Shown: positions 11,995-23,969, counted from the stretch's first letter. The stretch is DNA of 64,000 nucleotides from Streblospio benedicti (GCA_019095985.1 CM032665.1:34265909-34329908), one strand, 5' to 3'. The notes: generated by a model from the sequence alone, not told the origin. Translations and numbers: made by a program.

Positions 11995-12780
11995 GAAGGT
12001 GAATTTAGAACGGCATTTTCAATTGCAATTTCGGGTAATTGAATATGCATGGAGGCTGCTGAATTATGTAACAATAGAGTCATTTTCAAAATAACTTGTG
12101 TTTGACAGCATGTACTCTACCAGTGCTAATATGGGTATACCCATATTATAAAAGCGTATTATGCGTTTTCTTTCCACCTTTTTACGTGGAGCTATTAATG
12201 TGGTGTCTTGTGGATGAATGGTAGCACAATATTCATGGGCACTATACAAATTGTCCTAGGTGAGTGCGTGACAATTTCTAAAACTGGTTGGCAATTGTAT
12301 TTATGTCATATAGATTTATGAACTACATGAACATATCGACAATTAATGACCATGCACTTTCGTTCAGTGCCACAGTTATAAAAATAAGGAATAATCGAAT
12401 GAAACATTTTGGCATTAAATGCAAGTTTAAACTGTTGTTCACACGATTACCAATACGCAGCAAGTAGATTGAAAAAGCTAATGAATTATTTTCAATTGAT
12501 TAAGCCATGTATGATGTTATTAAATCTCTATATCTAGTAAGTTTAGCTTCTTTCAAAAGAAATTTGACTGGTATGTTTAAATACCCTTACTTCTTCATAA
12601 GGTGCGTAAAATCAGTCTTTTAGACTTATTTGCTTAGCACTCTGTTCGCTGAACCAATATTGAAATAGGTGCCTCCATGATCCTAGTGGAAATACAAATA
12701 TTGTGCTTACCCCATTCACTTAAAAAGAGTTCACTCACGTTATACCAAAATGGACGGAAAGCAGTGTAAGTTGACCATTG

Positions 12781-12890
12781 AACAGTAGAACTTCCAATGA
12801 AGATCACCTCCCTATTGAGACCACCTCTGTAGTAAAGTGTTAAAGTAAAGTGTTACTCGGAAATCTCTCTTTAGACTGTAGTGAAGAATA
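12781..12890. repeat. GAGACCACCTCT family repeat
   Basis: Begins ACAGTAGAACTTCCAATGA, contains TATTGAGACCACCTCTGTAG and ends near CTCTCTTTAGACTGTAG. Same family as 13050-13228. Confidence 0.5.
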
Positions 12891-13049
12891 TTTGAATATC
12901 AAAATCATGAAGTACTTGATTGCGACTCCAATGGCGGTGAATGGAGATGAATTGACAATATGAATTCATATATGAAACATAAGTTGAACCATGTGAGAAA
13001 AATAACCATATATCAGCATTTATATCATGGACGAACGTTATGAAGTACT

Positions 13050-13228
13050 GTAGAACCTACAATTAAAACCTACTCTATTGAGACCACCTCTATAGTTAGA
13101 CCATTTCTCATTACCTAAACCTTCATGAAGGTACTACCATAACCTCCACAAACAGACCACCTCTCTTTCGAGACCACTCGTGGTCAGTCAATATGGTGGT
13201 CGTAATAGAGAGATTCACAAATACAGGT
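13050..13228. mobile_element. GAGACCACCTCT family element, fullest copy
   Basis: Starts CTGTAGAACCTACAATTAA. It contains repeated GAGACCACCTCT words and ends with the inverse TGGTGGTCGTAATAGAGAG and an ATACAGG end. The reversed ends match loosely, as in a decayed MITE. No coding capacity. Confidence 0.5.
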
Positions 13229-15570
13229 CAGTGTTTTCTCAGAGGCGTAGATAATTGGGGAGTTTTCAGTTCTCACAATAAAGCATTGGGTGGCTGAAGC
13301 TACTTCACCACATAGATGTGCTTTACGTAAAGGACAAATACCGAGAGCAATCATAAGTGATGCGTGTTTGATTGCAAGGTCGTATCGGGCGAATAATGTC
13401 GTTTGTGAAGTGTTTATAAATGTCTTTATTAAACATTCGTGTCCGTTTCAAACTTTTTTTGAAGAAAGAAAAAAGACAACACTGAGGAAAATAAGGACGT
13501 GGGACATGTGGCTACGATTTACCATGGTCAAGGGCATATAGGGTGGGGTATTGGGCGGGGTTGGGTGGCTTATAAGTGAGCACCATATATTCAAGTCCAT
13601 TACCATAACATTAAGTTGAGCTCCTTTTTTCAAGCCCCACCCCATTGGCCCATGAAAAATTGTAGCCCCGTCTGTAAAAATTGTCACAATTATTTAGTGC
13701 ATCGGTATGTCATTGAGTCACTCAATGCTACCGTGCACCCAAATTAGTGAAAATGTTATGCAAACTACCTTAACTATGTGGATCTAGTTTTTGAATATAA
13801 ACCAAATAAATACTGTTAGCAAACCGATACACGTAACCTACCTTTGTACTTATGAATCCTCGTGCGCAACATATATTTCATCTATATATCCATACATGCA
13901 ATCTTCATGTATTATTATTATGCCCATGGCTTACAACCAATTGTCATATATTTTGCACCACGATCATAAAAGGCAACTTCCTAAATTTCAGTCTTACAAG
14001 TCACAAGCCGTATCCAGTATGCGAAAAATCCAGCAGCCAAGTTACTACATGACTCGGCACCTAACTGAGAAATCAATGGGCTTTAAATCCAGTTCTTATT
14101 GTTTGTGTAAATCCGTGTCATGAATGGAAGCATTATTCTGGGCGGGCATATCCTGTACTGCACGTTATATGGCATTGGATATGTGGGTGAGGCTATGTGG
14201 AATGTGCAGTGCAAACAGCCAAAGCCATGGCCATTAAAAGTTCTTTAAAAGGTTGCACATGAACTTATAGCTATGTTGGTATTGGTAAAACTTGGTGAAA
14301 GTCGACAAAATGTAACAACAATCCACTCACTGACAACAGTGTATTTATAATTTCACAGGAGATTTTTGTTGCAAGCCCAGTATATATCTATTAAAGGCTA
14401 TGGTTGTGTAATAATGGCATTCTATTTGTGGAGTGGTGTATATTCATCTTTTACCACCATAAATGCATACTAAATAATGACAAGGGTTATGAATTTGACA
14501 TTAACTATAACTTGAAATGTCTGGGTGAAATAGTATTCAGCTATTATAGGCCTAATCTGCTTCAGTTTGGTGTAAAAGAAAAAAAAGAGAAACACAACTG
14601 TGTTCAATTCCAATATGTTTGTTATGTTTATATTAGTTGACAACAAATTAAAATGCCATTTGCCATTTCTTTTAATTTACAAATGTAAACTTTGACTTCA
14701 TACCGCAGTCCAAAATCTATCCATTTGCACGTTGCTTTAGTCAATCCTTTTTCCTGCAAATTACTCACATACCGTTAACATATAAATTGCCAAAATATCT
14801 ATCTTTTTACTATACCATCCACTTTGCCCACACGAGTCACGACAAAGCCCCATCAATTTACTACACAAAATTCAGTACACCACATTTCTTTCACTGACTC
14901 AAACACACTTAATGATTGATTACTAAAGCAGTACAAGACAGAGGGATACTTGATAATCCTCATCTAACAATAGCAAATAAACACTGGGTGCGGATCGATG
15001 GGGGCGCCACATGTTGATCTCACCGCTCAATAATCAGAGTCGGGCAACGACTATCTCTTTCACAGTGCCCAAAGGCAGAGTAACTTAAAGACTGGATGAT
15101 ACCCCCAACATAGATGAGGATGTTCAATGATAGGCGTGGTTAGTAAGTTGCTATTCTATAACAAGTGTGACAAAAGAAAAAAAGAAGAGGAAAAAACACA
15201 CACCAAAAACGACCAAGAATATTCCTAGTTCAGTTGCTATCATTATGAGTATTACCCTTCCAACTGTATGTATTTTAATGAAAATAGGCTTCAAAGTCTA
15301 GTTTGTTAACTATTTGTTCATTTATGGTGATTCTTGTAAAACAATATCTGTTTTATATCAAATTATACGTGTGGCAATCATTCAAAATCTTGCAACGGAA
15401 GCGTGTACATGGTCTATCTTGTTGTTTTCTTACACCCGGAAACAACTCACTGGCACCGCCTACAGACGGGACTTACAGCAACTGGCGGTACAATTATTAC
15501 ATGTATACATTCTTAGTATTATATATTAGATACATATATTAGATTCGTTGTATACTCTCATAATGCTAAA
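13229..15570. other. Intergenic DNA, no gene seen
   Basis: AT-rich, with several short open frames on the plus strand (up to 110 codons near 13.8-14.1 kb). None of them shows conserved domains, a consistent codon bias or good splice sites. Nothing else is recognised. Confidence 0.45.
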
Positions 15571-15871
15571 TCACATACTTGGAGGCAATTCCTTTAGCTC
15601 AAACAAAAGTTCACCGGAACGGCTGATGGTATTCTGTCTGGAATAGCACCAAAGTTCGATCTTTACATTCATATCTTTGTTTTCTGCGGGAATTTTGAAT
15701 TCAAACCATTCCATTTCGTTTATGAACTCGTAGTCATAATGATCAATGTAGCCATTGGGTTCGGAGTGGAATATATTAGATTTGGTGAAGCTTTTGATTG
15801 GATGAATAGTCGGCGAACCATCTTGTTTCAATAGAGGCCCGTCTGCAAATCCCGGTAGACAAACGTGGACC
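15571..15871 (-). CDS. Probable 3'-terminal coding exon of an unidentified gene
   Basis: An open frame of about 100 codons starts directly after a good acceptor (GTGTTTTAG before 15871) and ends at a stop at 15571-15573. The peptide begins VHVCLPGFADG, contains DHYDYEFINEMEWFEFKIP and VKIELWCYSRQ, and ends FELKELPPSM. Alternating hydrophobic and charged residues with aromatic positions look like a beta-sandwich domain end. I do not recognise the family. No joining upstream exon could be established between here and the CA repeat at 16.5 kb. A candidate 33-bp mini-exon at 16226-16258 would not keep this frame. Retroelement fragments from 17 kb onward may have broken or displaced the 5' part. 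Confidence 0.4.
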
Positions 15872-16564
15872 TAAAACACAGTTTAAAACTTCATTGTCCT
15901 CTAGTGTGCGATAGTGTACGAACCAAAAATGTATGTTCTCAACGAATTACAGGTTTCTTGGTTAATAATATATATAATTGTCATGAAAAATATATATTAA
16001 TATATCAACATATGCATGTACCATCGCGGCCGTAACGGAATAATCGACCGAAGTCAGTGATACTTGTCTCAAAGCGATTTCATATCATCGTGATTGAGTG
16101 CGTACGGCAATTTCGTAAGCACTGTCTTTGGGTGGAATGTCGCCTTTTCACTGAGCACATTTCCAGGCCTCCTCTCGTCCCTCTCGAACCGCCGCCAGTC
16201 TGGCTTTCGGGGGCACCCATTCTTACCACCCACATGGACATTGTTGTGCTGCACTACAATAGAGAAATATATATAGAACAGTCAAACTGCAGCATGCAAA
16301 TATTATAAAGGCAAATATTATAAAGTGACAGATTATGGACGGAACGAATGCAACCTGTGTCAAATCACACAACGCACGAACGCTGTTTTACTCATTTGGC
16401 AGGTCTCAGATAAAAATGTTTCAATGCCTACTAGGTCTCATACACCAGAGAGAATATGAAGAGCCTTGGTACACAAATACGTTTAGGTTTAGGTTGTAAC
16501 TACGGGTACGGGCTCCCGTATTTTCAAGGATTATTCTATTCATACGGGACGAATATGTAATGCT

Positions 16565-16867
<303 letters not shown>

Positions 16868-17149
16868 TCAAACTTTGCTGACGAATTTGCCAGTTCGCCA
16901 TTGCACGTAGAGCTACTAGGCGGAATTCGCTAATTATGTGTAAACCATGTTGTATGCATACATTGTTTGCAACAAACTGGATTATAATCACAGCATCATG
17001 GGAGTATGCAACCCACCTGCATACATAATCCTTTTGACGTTATCACAACAGTAAAATTCGAACCGACAGTGTGTCCACCATGAGGTGTACGAATGATAAA
17101 CACAATAAAGTTAAATAATTCTATTAAGGTGTTGAGGAAAAGGCCTATG

Positions 17150-18500
17150 GTATGTTTTGGCCAATAGCACTCATTCGCTGACGCTCACTTGTGCGGGCAA
17201 AAATACCACTTGCACAAAGATAGGGTATCTATAAAAAGGGACAAACACAATCCAGCAATTTACATGCCAGTATCGCTCACGTCCGCTGTGTGCAAAACTC
17301 GAGCATATCATCAAACGTCGCATCATGCTACACCTGGAGCAACATGGAATCTTATCAGCACTAAACCACGGCTTTAGATCCGGCTACGCGTGCGAGACTC
17401 AACTGTTAATGACCTTTAATGACCTTAGTAGGTCATTCGATAAAGGGCACCAGGTCGATATTGCGGTGTTAGATTTTTCGAAAGCATTTTATTTGATCCA
17501 TCCCTTACAAGAAACTCTTATCCAATCTCTCATCCTATGGTATCGGCGGCCAGCTCCATGGATGGCTATCGGTCTTCCTGATGGAATGCACCATGAAGGT
17601 TATCCTCAATGGCGAATGCTCCAGTGAAGTACCCGTTGAATCTGGTGTCCCACACGGAACGGTGTTGGGACCGCTCCTGTTTCAATGTCATATTAATGAC
17701 ATTGCTGATGGTCAAAGTTCCACTATCAGACTGTTCGCTGATGACTGCCTGTTATACTGAGTTATTAACTCTGTACAGGACCAGATAGAACTCCAAGAGG
17801 ATCTTAAACGTCAAGAATTGTGGGCTGAAACTTGGGGAATAGCCTTCAATGCCGAAAAATGTAAGATCCTAATAGTTAAAGAAAAACTTCCATATTTCTA
17901 TGCTATTGGTGATACCATCCTACAGCACATTACCAATAGCGCAAACCTCAGCCTGGATATCGCGGATGACCTTAAATGGGATAGACACATCAGTAGGATC
18001 ACTAAGAAAGCGAACTCAACACCTGGGTTCCTCTGCAGGGACCTAAGAGGTTTCCACTAGGATCAGAAACGTGTGGCTTACATAGCATTAGTCCGTTCTA
18101 CTCTCGAGTATGGACCAGTTGTTTGGGACCCATACACTAAAGAGGACATTGATCGCCTCGAACGCGTCCAACAGTGTGCAGCCAGATTCATGGTGAACGA
18201 CTACACCGCCAACACCCCGGGATGTGTTACAGGCATGCTAAACCGTCTTGAACTCAAACCTCTAGAGGATAGGAGGAAGAACCTAAGACTCACACTTATG
18301 TACAAGATGTTTGAAGGGTTGGTGCCGGCTATCCCAGCACCTGACTTCCTGACTCCAGCCAAGTATAAAGGCTAAATCCTTTAGTGAAAACAGCTGTTTG
18401 AACACTGTTGAGCGTTCCGTACGTCTCAACAGCAAACCGTTCATTCAATTTTGAATCGCAAATATACTATAATGTACACAAGCCTCTTGTTACCACGAAT
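17150..18500 (+). mobile_element. Degenerate LINE (non-LTR retrotransposon) reverse transcriptase
   Basis: Translated segments show the standard order of a LINE reverse transcriptase: a PVSLTSAVCK start, LNHGFRSGYACETQLL near 17355-17404, VLDFSKAF near 17466-17489, SGVPHGTVLGPLLF at 17641-17682, and FADDCLLY ending at 17757. The C-terminal part follows with LVRSTLEYGPVVWDPYTK near 18090-18140 and LERVQQCAARF near 18155-18190. It is inactive. The frame shifts near 17.29 kb and between 17.5 and 17.63 kb, and there are in-frame stops at 17758 and 18058. The family looks like the jockey/CR1-type group, but I do not assign a clade. The endonuclease domain and a clean 3' tail are not seen. Confidence 0.85.
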
Positions 18501-18540
18501 AAAAAGAACCACAACAACACTACATATGACTACTCTACGT

Positions 18541-18740
18541 TAACAAAAGATGTCACAACTTCAAAGATATGACTTTGAACTTGTGTACAAGGAAGGTACC
18601 GGTAAAGAGCTCCACATTGCTGACACGCTCTCACATGCAAACATACAGACTGGAGATGATAGTACAGAAGAAGAATTTGAGGTAATGGAAGTTAAAGCAA
18701 TTTCCTAAACGAGGGCCGAAGAGGCAAGCAACGCTACACA
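18541..18740 (+). mobile_element. Fossil Ty3/gypsy-like pol fragment
   Basis: A short plus-strand segment encodes a peptide with the FELVYKEGTGKELHIADTLS pattern, typical of the end of the RNase H part of Ty3/gypsy LTR retrotransposon polyproteins. No LTRs, gag or integrase are visible nearby. It is a small broken relic next to other retroelement fragments. Confidence 0.6.
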
Positions 18741-18839
18741 AGTTTGTGATACTCTATGTGATTTAATGAAGTACATTAGAGATGGAGGGCCTAACAACTG
18801 TAAGCGTTACCATCAAGAATGATACCATACTGATGAACT

Positions 18840-19370
18840 TACAATTCAATGTGAACGATCATCAAGCAGAAAAGAGTTGTCATTCCCGAGAGTCCGCAAA
18901 AAGAGAATTTCCATGAATACCCCGGCCACTCTGGCACTGAAGCCACCAAAGCAAGATAAGAGGAAAAGATACAACATCATCAAATCCGAATCGCCCAAAG
19001 ACAAATCCCAAAAGGGTGTGGGATTATTTATAAAGTGTGTTTTCCTCAATGCCAATATAAATACATTGGTGAAACGGGTCAGACTCTCAACACACGTGTA
19101 ATGAAACATTGAATTCCCAAACGAGTTCCAACAGCTAGCTGAAGCGGAACATGTAAGTGACACGGGACATAAAATCACCCCCGAAGGATTAATAGTTGTG
19201 ACCCGTGAGGAGCACAAATTTCGCAGGAAGATCTGAGAGTCGATTAAAATGTGCGTGTTCTCCGGAAATGAACAGTTACACCGGCCACGACCTGTCATCC
19301 TCCTGTCATAGGACTGCCGCCACCATGGCGAAAGCCTCGCCGTAGAGCACAATAATGGTTCCAATGCGTG
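18840..19370 (+). mobile_element. Fossil Penelope-like element fragment with GIY-YIG endonuclease
   Basis: The plus strand from about 19050 encodes CQYKYIGETGQTLNTRVMKH, the start of a GIY-YIG nuclease domain of the kind at the C-terminus of Penelope-like retroelements. Further parts of that domain can be recognised down to about 19310, in broken form. The segment before it (18840-19050) is lysine-rich and probably the linker. Only the 3' portion of an element is seen. Confidence 0.55.
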
Positions 19371-19829
19371 TCTTTAATTATTCTTTAAATGATGAATAAT
19401 TATGTGTAATCGTTTTGTTTATTTTGTTGGTTTGTGTTTCATCATGAGAAGGGGGTGTAGATATTGTGATTAAATGTTAATGTAATATAATTTTCACTGT
19501 ATATAATCTCCTCTTCTATAGTTTGATTTGGTTTCATACCAACCACAGCCGGTGGCTGGACAAAGGGCAAAGGCATCTATGATTCTGACTGCCCCGATGT
19601 CCCAGTATTAATCACTTGTAAAATCGGCGCCATTGTTTCTCTCTCAAACATCTTGTTAAGTCATTCAGATAGATTAATTTAGTCAGGGAATCTGATTTGT
19701 ATCATAAATATGACATAAGCGGTTTCTATATGCTTACTTACAGCCACCAATAATATCTCTCTTCTCGTGCATTTATTTTTCCATACTATACCCGAAACAA
19801 TTGCAAACTAATGTAAATATGTAAATACG
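19371..19829. other. Spacer between retroelement fragments
   Basis: AT-rich with no recognised element end, gene or repeat. Confidence 0.4.
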
Positions 19830-20110
19830 AATCTTTAAGTAAAGTTACTGGAGTTTGAAATATATACACCTAGGTATTTGAAAGTTTCCACATATTCAAG
19901 GCTTTTATCATTATGCCATATCCTAGGTAGATTCAGACTCTTCCTCTTAGAGGGTTTGAAACACACACACTTTGTCTTTTCTCATTATAAATTATAGTAT
20001 TACCTATTGAATAATCAACACATACATTAACAAGACTTTGGAGCCCTGCAGGAGAGGGGGGTAAAAGACAACTATCATCAGCATAGAATAAGTGATTCAT
20101 GGAATAACCA
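19830..20110 (-). mobile_element. LINE reverse transcriptase fragment
   Basis: On the minus strand the segment ending at 20101 encodes MNHLFYADDSCLLPPSPAGL, i.e. the reverse transcriptase YADD active site (codons at 20075-20086). After a gap it continues with a KYLGVYIS-type segment near 19868, a pairing seen in many LINEs. The fragment is short and frameshifted near 19.95 kb. It is a different element from the LINE at 17.15-18.5 kb and lies in the opposite orientation. Confidence 0.65.
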
Positions 20111-20646
20111 TTAAAGCAACAACCTTTTTGTAACTGATGTTCATTTTAATAACGAAGGAATTGTGATTTCCAATGTATGTTTAGCAATTAAAATATGTAG
20201 CACAACATGAAAGTGAAGAGTGACGATTGAGAAACTTATGTTTAGTTTAAGCTTTTGTTCCTTTTAATGAAAATATTATTCGCAATTTGTTTGTACCTTT
20301 ACATTAAATGAAATAAATATGTTTAGAAATATTGGGTTTTCTTTCATTGTTGATGTAAAAAGTAAAGTAAGAATTCTACTTTAAAGTTTAATACTTAATA
20401 CTTTATTTTTTTTAATTAAAATGTAATAATTTACTAAGTTAATTAACGAATAAGATCAAAGCTAAAAATTTAAAAATATTATACGAAATAAGACACATGT
20501 TTTTGTTTTGTTTTTGCTCTTTTATTCGTTGGAAATTGGACAGTACAGTTGCGTTTGTTTAATAGTTCATTTCATAAAATACAATGAAGTTTACAGTTCA
20601 AATTTTTAGTTTTGTTAGAAATTGTAATAAATTTCACACAAAAATA

Positions 20647-20730
20647 ACAATGTTTTCCTTAAATGTGCACACTTGCAAGAATAACCCAAAGGTTGAACTA
20701 GCAAGTGTACATCTAAAGAGAAAACATTGT
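20647..20730. other. Long imperfect hairpin (pre-miRNA-sized)
   Basis: Arms at 20647-20676 and 20701-20730 are about 30 nt each and pair over most of their length, with ACAATGTTTTC and CACTTGC ends matched. A 24-nt loop separates them. The total of 84 nt fits a pre-miRNA-like stem-loop on either strand. It could equally be the remains of a small fold-back transposon. It lies downstream of the MADF-BESS gene. Confidence 0.5.
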
Positions 20731-20754
20731 AAGCACAATGACTAGACCCCCCAA

Positions 20755-21125
20755 AAAAATCAGCTTCAGCAGCAGCAGTATCCACCATAAAATAATACAC
20801 TCAAATTTAGCTAGGGCTAAAAGTGACAACAACAATAATAGCTAGGGCTATTTACACAAACACAAAAATATAATACAATCACATTTATTAGCTAGGGCTA
20901 AAAGTGACAAATACAATAATAGCTAGGGCTATTTAACAAATCAGCTTCAGCAGCAGGAGCAGTATCCACCATAAAATAATACACTCAAATTTAGCTAGGG
21001 CTAAAATTGAAAAAAAAACAATAATAGCTAGAGCTATTTACACAAACACAAAAATATAATACAATCACATTTATTAGCTAGGGCTAAAAGTGACAAATAC
21101 AATAATTTTTTAGCTAGGCTATTTA
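20755..21125. repeat. Two-copy tandem duplication rich in TAGCTAGGGCTA
   Basis: A unit of about 185 bp is present twice (from about 20757 and from about 20940), nearly identical. Each unit starts ATCAGCTTCAGCAGCAG, contains TCCACCATAAAATAATACAC and holds four copies of a TAGCTAGGGCTA word. The high identity indicates a recent duplication. It lies 0.4-0.7 kb past the stop of the MADF-BESS gene, so it may be 3' UTR or intergenic. Confidence 0.8.
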
Positions 21126-21465
21126 ACAAATTTAGACGTACATAAAAATTCATGGAGCAGAACAGAAAATGCAGGGTGCATTGGATTTTTTTATTCCACT
21201 TAAATAAAATAATACATTATCAAGAATGAAAAATTTGGTTATACATAGGGCTATTGGAAAAAACAGACTTTTTTAAAACAAAAACTCCACTTTATTTTTA
21301 TTTTTTGAAATTAGCAACAACACATGTTTTACATTTAAACATTTCTTTATTTGAAATTACATATTAACCTAGAAAAAATATACCAATCAAAAAATAACTT
21401 ATATTTTAAATTCGTAAAATGTCAATGTTACTTCTTACATTTTTTTACTTCGTACAACTAATTAC

Positions 21466-21471
21466 TTTATT
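21466..21471 (-). terminator. Poly(A) signal AATAAA for the MADF-BESS gene
   Basis: The minus strand reads AATAAA 18 nt past the stop codon at 21489. A second AATAAA overlaps the stop itself (21488-21493). Many A/T-rich hexamers occur in this region, so the used site is not certain. Confidence 0.4.
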
Positions 21472-21488
21472 TAATACAAAATAAAAAT

Positions 21489-22185
21489 TTATTCATCACT
21501 AGTGGAAGATCCAGATTCTTGTACTTTTTCTTCAGTGCTAACAGCTGCTATACCAGCAATGTTCATACTAGTTTTCATAATTTCAGAGACAAAACTTTCA
21601 GAAGTTGCAGTTACAGTTACTGGACATTCAGGTGGAAGTAAAGTGTTAGTGAAACTCTCAAAATTACAGCTTACACTAGGAGGGTTTGACAACTCACTAC
21701 TTTGCCTTTGACCCTCCCCTACAGATCCTAGGTGCGTGTATACTGGTGTCTTGAGTGGACTACAGGATGCACTCTGTAGACTAGACACACTTGGAAGTGC
21801 ACTTGGACTTGGCAAGAACAGAATACGACCTTGGTTGTCATCAACCACAGTTTGTCCATCACCTGGACCATAGTGTTTCTGGTATGTCTGGAAATCTGCA
21901 GACAGATAGATTGCGTGTACACCAGTAGGAGGTGGCCTATTTGGCCAGCCACCTGGAGGCAAATGTTGCCAATAGTCCGAGCTACCTTGAAAGGTTGGAG
22001 TCCTCAGCCTGGTGACCGGTGGTGGTGGAGGAAACATTGGCACCGGCGACGGGGCACTAAAAAAGTCCTGGCTCACGGAAGGCCTGTATGTAGGCGGCTG
22101 CTGCTCTTGCCGTGGTGGATACTGCTGAAAGGGTGGTTGCTGATGCTGCTGCTGGTGTTGCAGGGGTGGAGCAGAAGGCTGCTGC

Positions 22186-22244
<59 letters not shown>

Positions 22245-23969
22245 GTGGCTCGCGGGTGGAAGGGGGTGGGGGGTCAAGGTGCCTTCTCTATTGAGATGAC
22301 TATGGACAGTCTGATTTACAGACATGTTTGTAAAGCTATGTGCATATGATATCATATTGAATTGCACACCTTGTCTGACATTTTCAGGAACATTTTCCAA
22401 AATAGTGGATATAAAATTACAAAATGAATTTATTCTAGGATCCCTACTGCAGGGAAAAGGAAGTTGCTCTAAAATCCTATTGAGAGACTCCCTTTGCTCC
22501 TCTCTATCTTTTATTAACGTTTCATAAGTGGCATGAGGTATCCCACCTCCACCCCCAACACTGGTACCCGCACCACTTCTGGAACTCCTTGAAAGTATTA
22601 AGTTGATTAAGAACTTTGTTTGCATATCATATATATAATTTACTGAAATATAAAAACATGTTAAACAATGATTGAATTTAATGAATTGAAATCATGACCA
22701 ACTTTAAATTTGCACTTTGACCAAAGTAATGAATTTTACTTCAAAAAAATATATGTGTAAAAAGATGAACACTGCAAGTATTTATATTTTGGCTAGACAC
22801 TTACCAGCACCACCACTTCCAGCTGAATATGGTCTTGTCAATGTGCTCCCCCGTTGAGGAGGAGGTGGTGGGTCTTGGGACGAAACAATATCAACCAACC
22901 CCGTACTATCCTCATCAGAAAGAGTGGCTATAGCGCTCTGCGCTTGCCTGTTCTGGTATGGCAGACTACACGTTTGAGATGGTTTATTGTGGGAGACACT
23001 GCTTTGCAAGAAGTTGGCGTGTGACCATATTAGTATACGCCTGCTCCCCTTGTGGACAAAAAAACCTGAACCAGATGCTTTACTAGTGTTATGCATCTTG
23101 GTGTATGTGTCTCTTATGTTTGCCCAAGCTTTTTTCATGTCATCAATAGTTTCAAACCCAGTCAAAGCTTTCAGCCCCGCTTCCCAAATTATATTTTTCT
23201 CTTTATCTTTCTTAAAAACTTCAGAATCACGGTCCCAAAGGGCCGGATTTGCTTTGATAAACTCTATTACCTTCTGCGCTTCCTCATCACTAATTCGCAC
23301 CTTTCTTTTCCTGCTTTTCTGTGACCCTCCACCAACCTCCTCAACATCACTTCTCTCCGACTGGCTTGCCGCCACCACACTCTCAGTAGGGTCTGCCTGC
23401 GTCGGCGGCGGGGCGTCAGGCGAAGAGGGCCCCGGCACGCTCCTCGTGTCTTCAGAGTCGGAGGACATGGTGTGCACTTCAAAACAAATTTAAAGACATA
23501 TTTACCGGCTGTTCGTCAATATTACTAGATTGATATTGCAATTCTACAAGAATGTAAATGTGTTTCGAGTATGCAAAACCCACGTGCTTCTCGTGGGTAC
23601 CGATTCTACCATCACGCGAAGAATGTTTGTAAATTAAATTTCATCCCAACTACTACATTTTAAACAATGGAAAAAGACTAAATCACAACCTAAATTTGTT
23701 GAAATATTCTACGTAAATTGTACATTAATTATTGCTTGAAATTCAGTAACAAAAGATGAAAATTTTTACTCACCGTTCACAGTAGCTGATGATGTGGTTG
23801 CCACATCACTCTCCTTCTTTGTCGCGCATGCCTTCTTCTTGGCCTGTGGAGGTGACGAACCTTCCTCCCTCGTGTCTTCTTCAACCTCTTCTTCTGGCTT
23901 CTTGGATGCGCGCCTTTTCTTGAGGGCCGCACCGAGGGTCTTCTGGCCCCTTCCCTGCTTGAGAGGCAT
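21489..23969 (-). CDS. MADF-BESS DNA-binding protein with polyglutamine tract (3 exons, 673 aa)
   Basis: Exons 23969-23774, 23476-22805 and 22642-21489 join in frame (phase 1 at both junctions). Donors are GTGAGT and GTAAGT, and acceptors are TTTTGAAG and TATTTCAG. The start ATG has ACC before it, though the frame stays open further upstream. Residues 1-65 are lysine/glutamate-rich. KSRKRKVR at about 119-126 is a likely nuclear signal. Residues about 133-220 are a MADF (Myb/SANT-like) domain with IEFIKANPALW, IIWEAGLKAL and DDMKKAWANIRDTYTK. Residues about 357-392 fit a BESS motif (SFCNFISTILENVPENVRQ). Near 424-445 is a run of about 21 Gln, followed by a Pro/Gln-rich tail ending STSDE. MADF-BESS proteins are sequence-specific transcriptional regulators that oligomerise through BESS. 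Targets here are unknown. Related domains accompany PIF/Harbinger transposons, but no DDE transposase or terminal repeats are seen here. Confidence 0.8.
22179..22241 (-). repeat. CAG/CAA polyglutamine microsatellite
   Basis: About 21 consecutive Gln codons, all CAG except two CAA. It lies inside the third exon of the MADF-BESS gene and is likely length-polymorphic. Confidence 0.9.

Noticed and set aside
16226-16258. 33-bp mini-exon upstream of the orphan exon
   Set aside because: Splice sites look fair, but the phase would not join the open frame at 15871.
21831-22349. 172-codon plus-strand frame
   Set aside because: It is the antisense shadow of the CAG-rich MADF-BESS exon, with a leucine run from CTG.
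22987-23493. 168-codon plus-strand frame
   Set aside because: Antisense of the MADF exon, whose minus-strand product has a real domain and matching splice phases.
21489-23969. MADF-BESS gene as part of a PIF/Harbinger transposon
   Set aside because: No DDE transposase or terminal inverted repeats were seen within several kilobases. Kept only as a possibility of ancient co-option.
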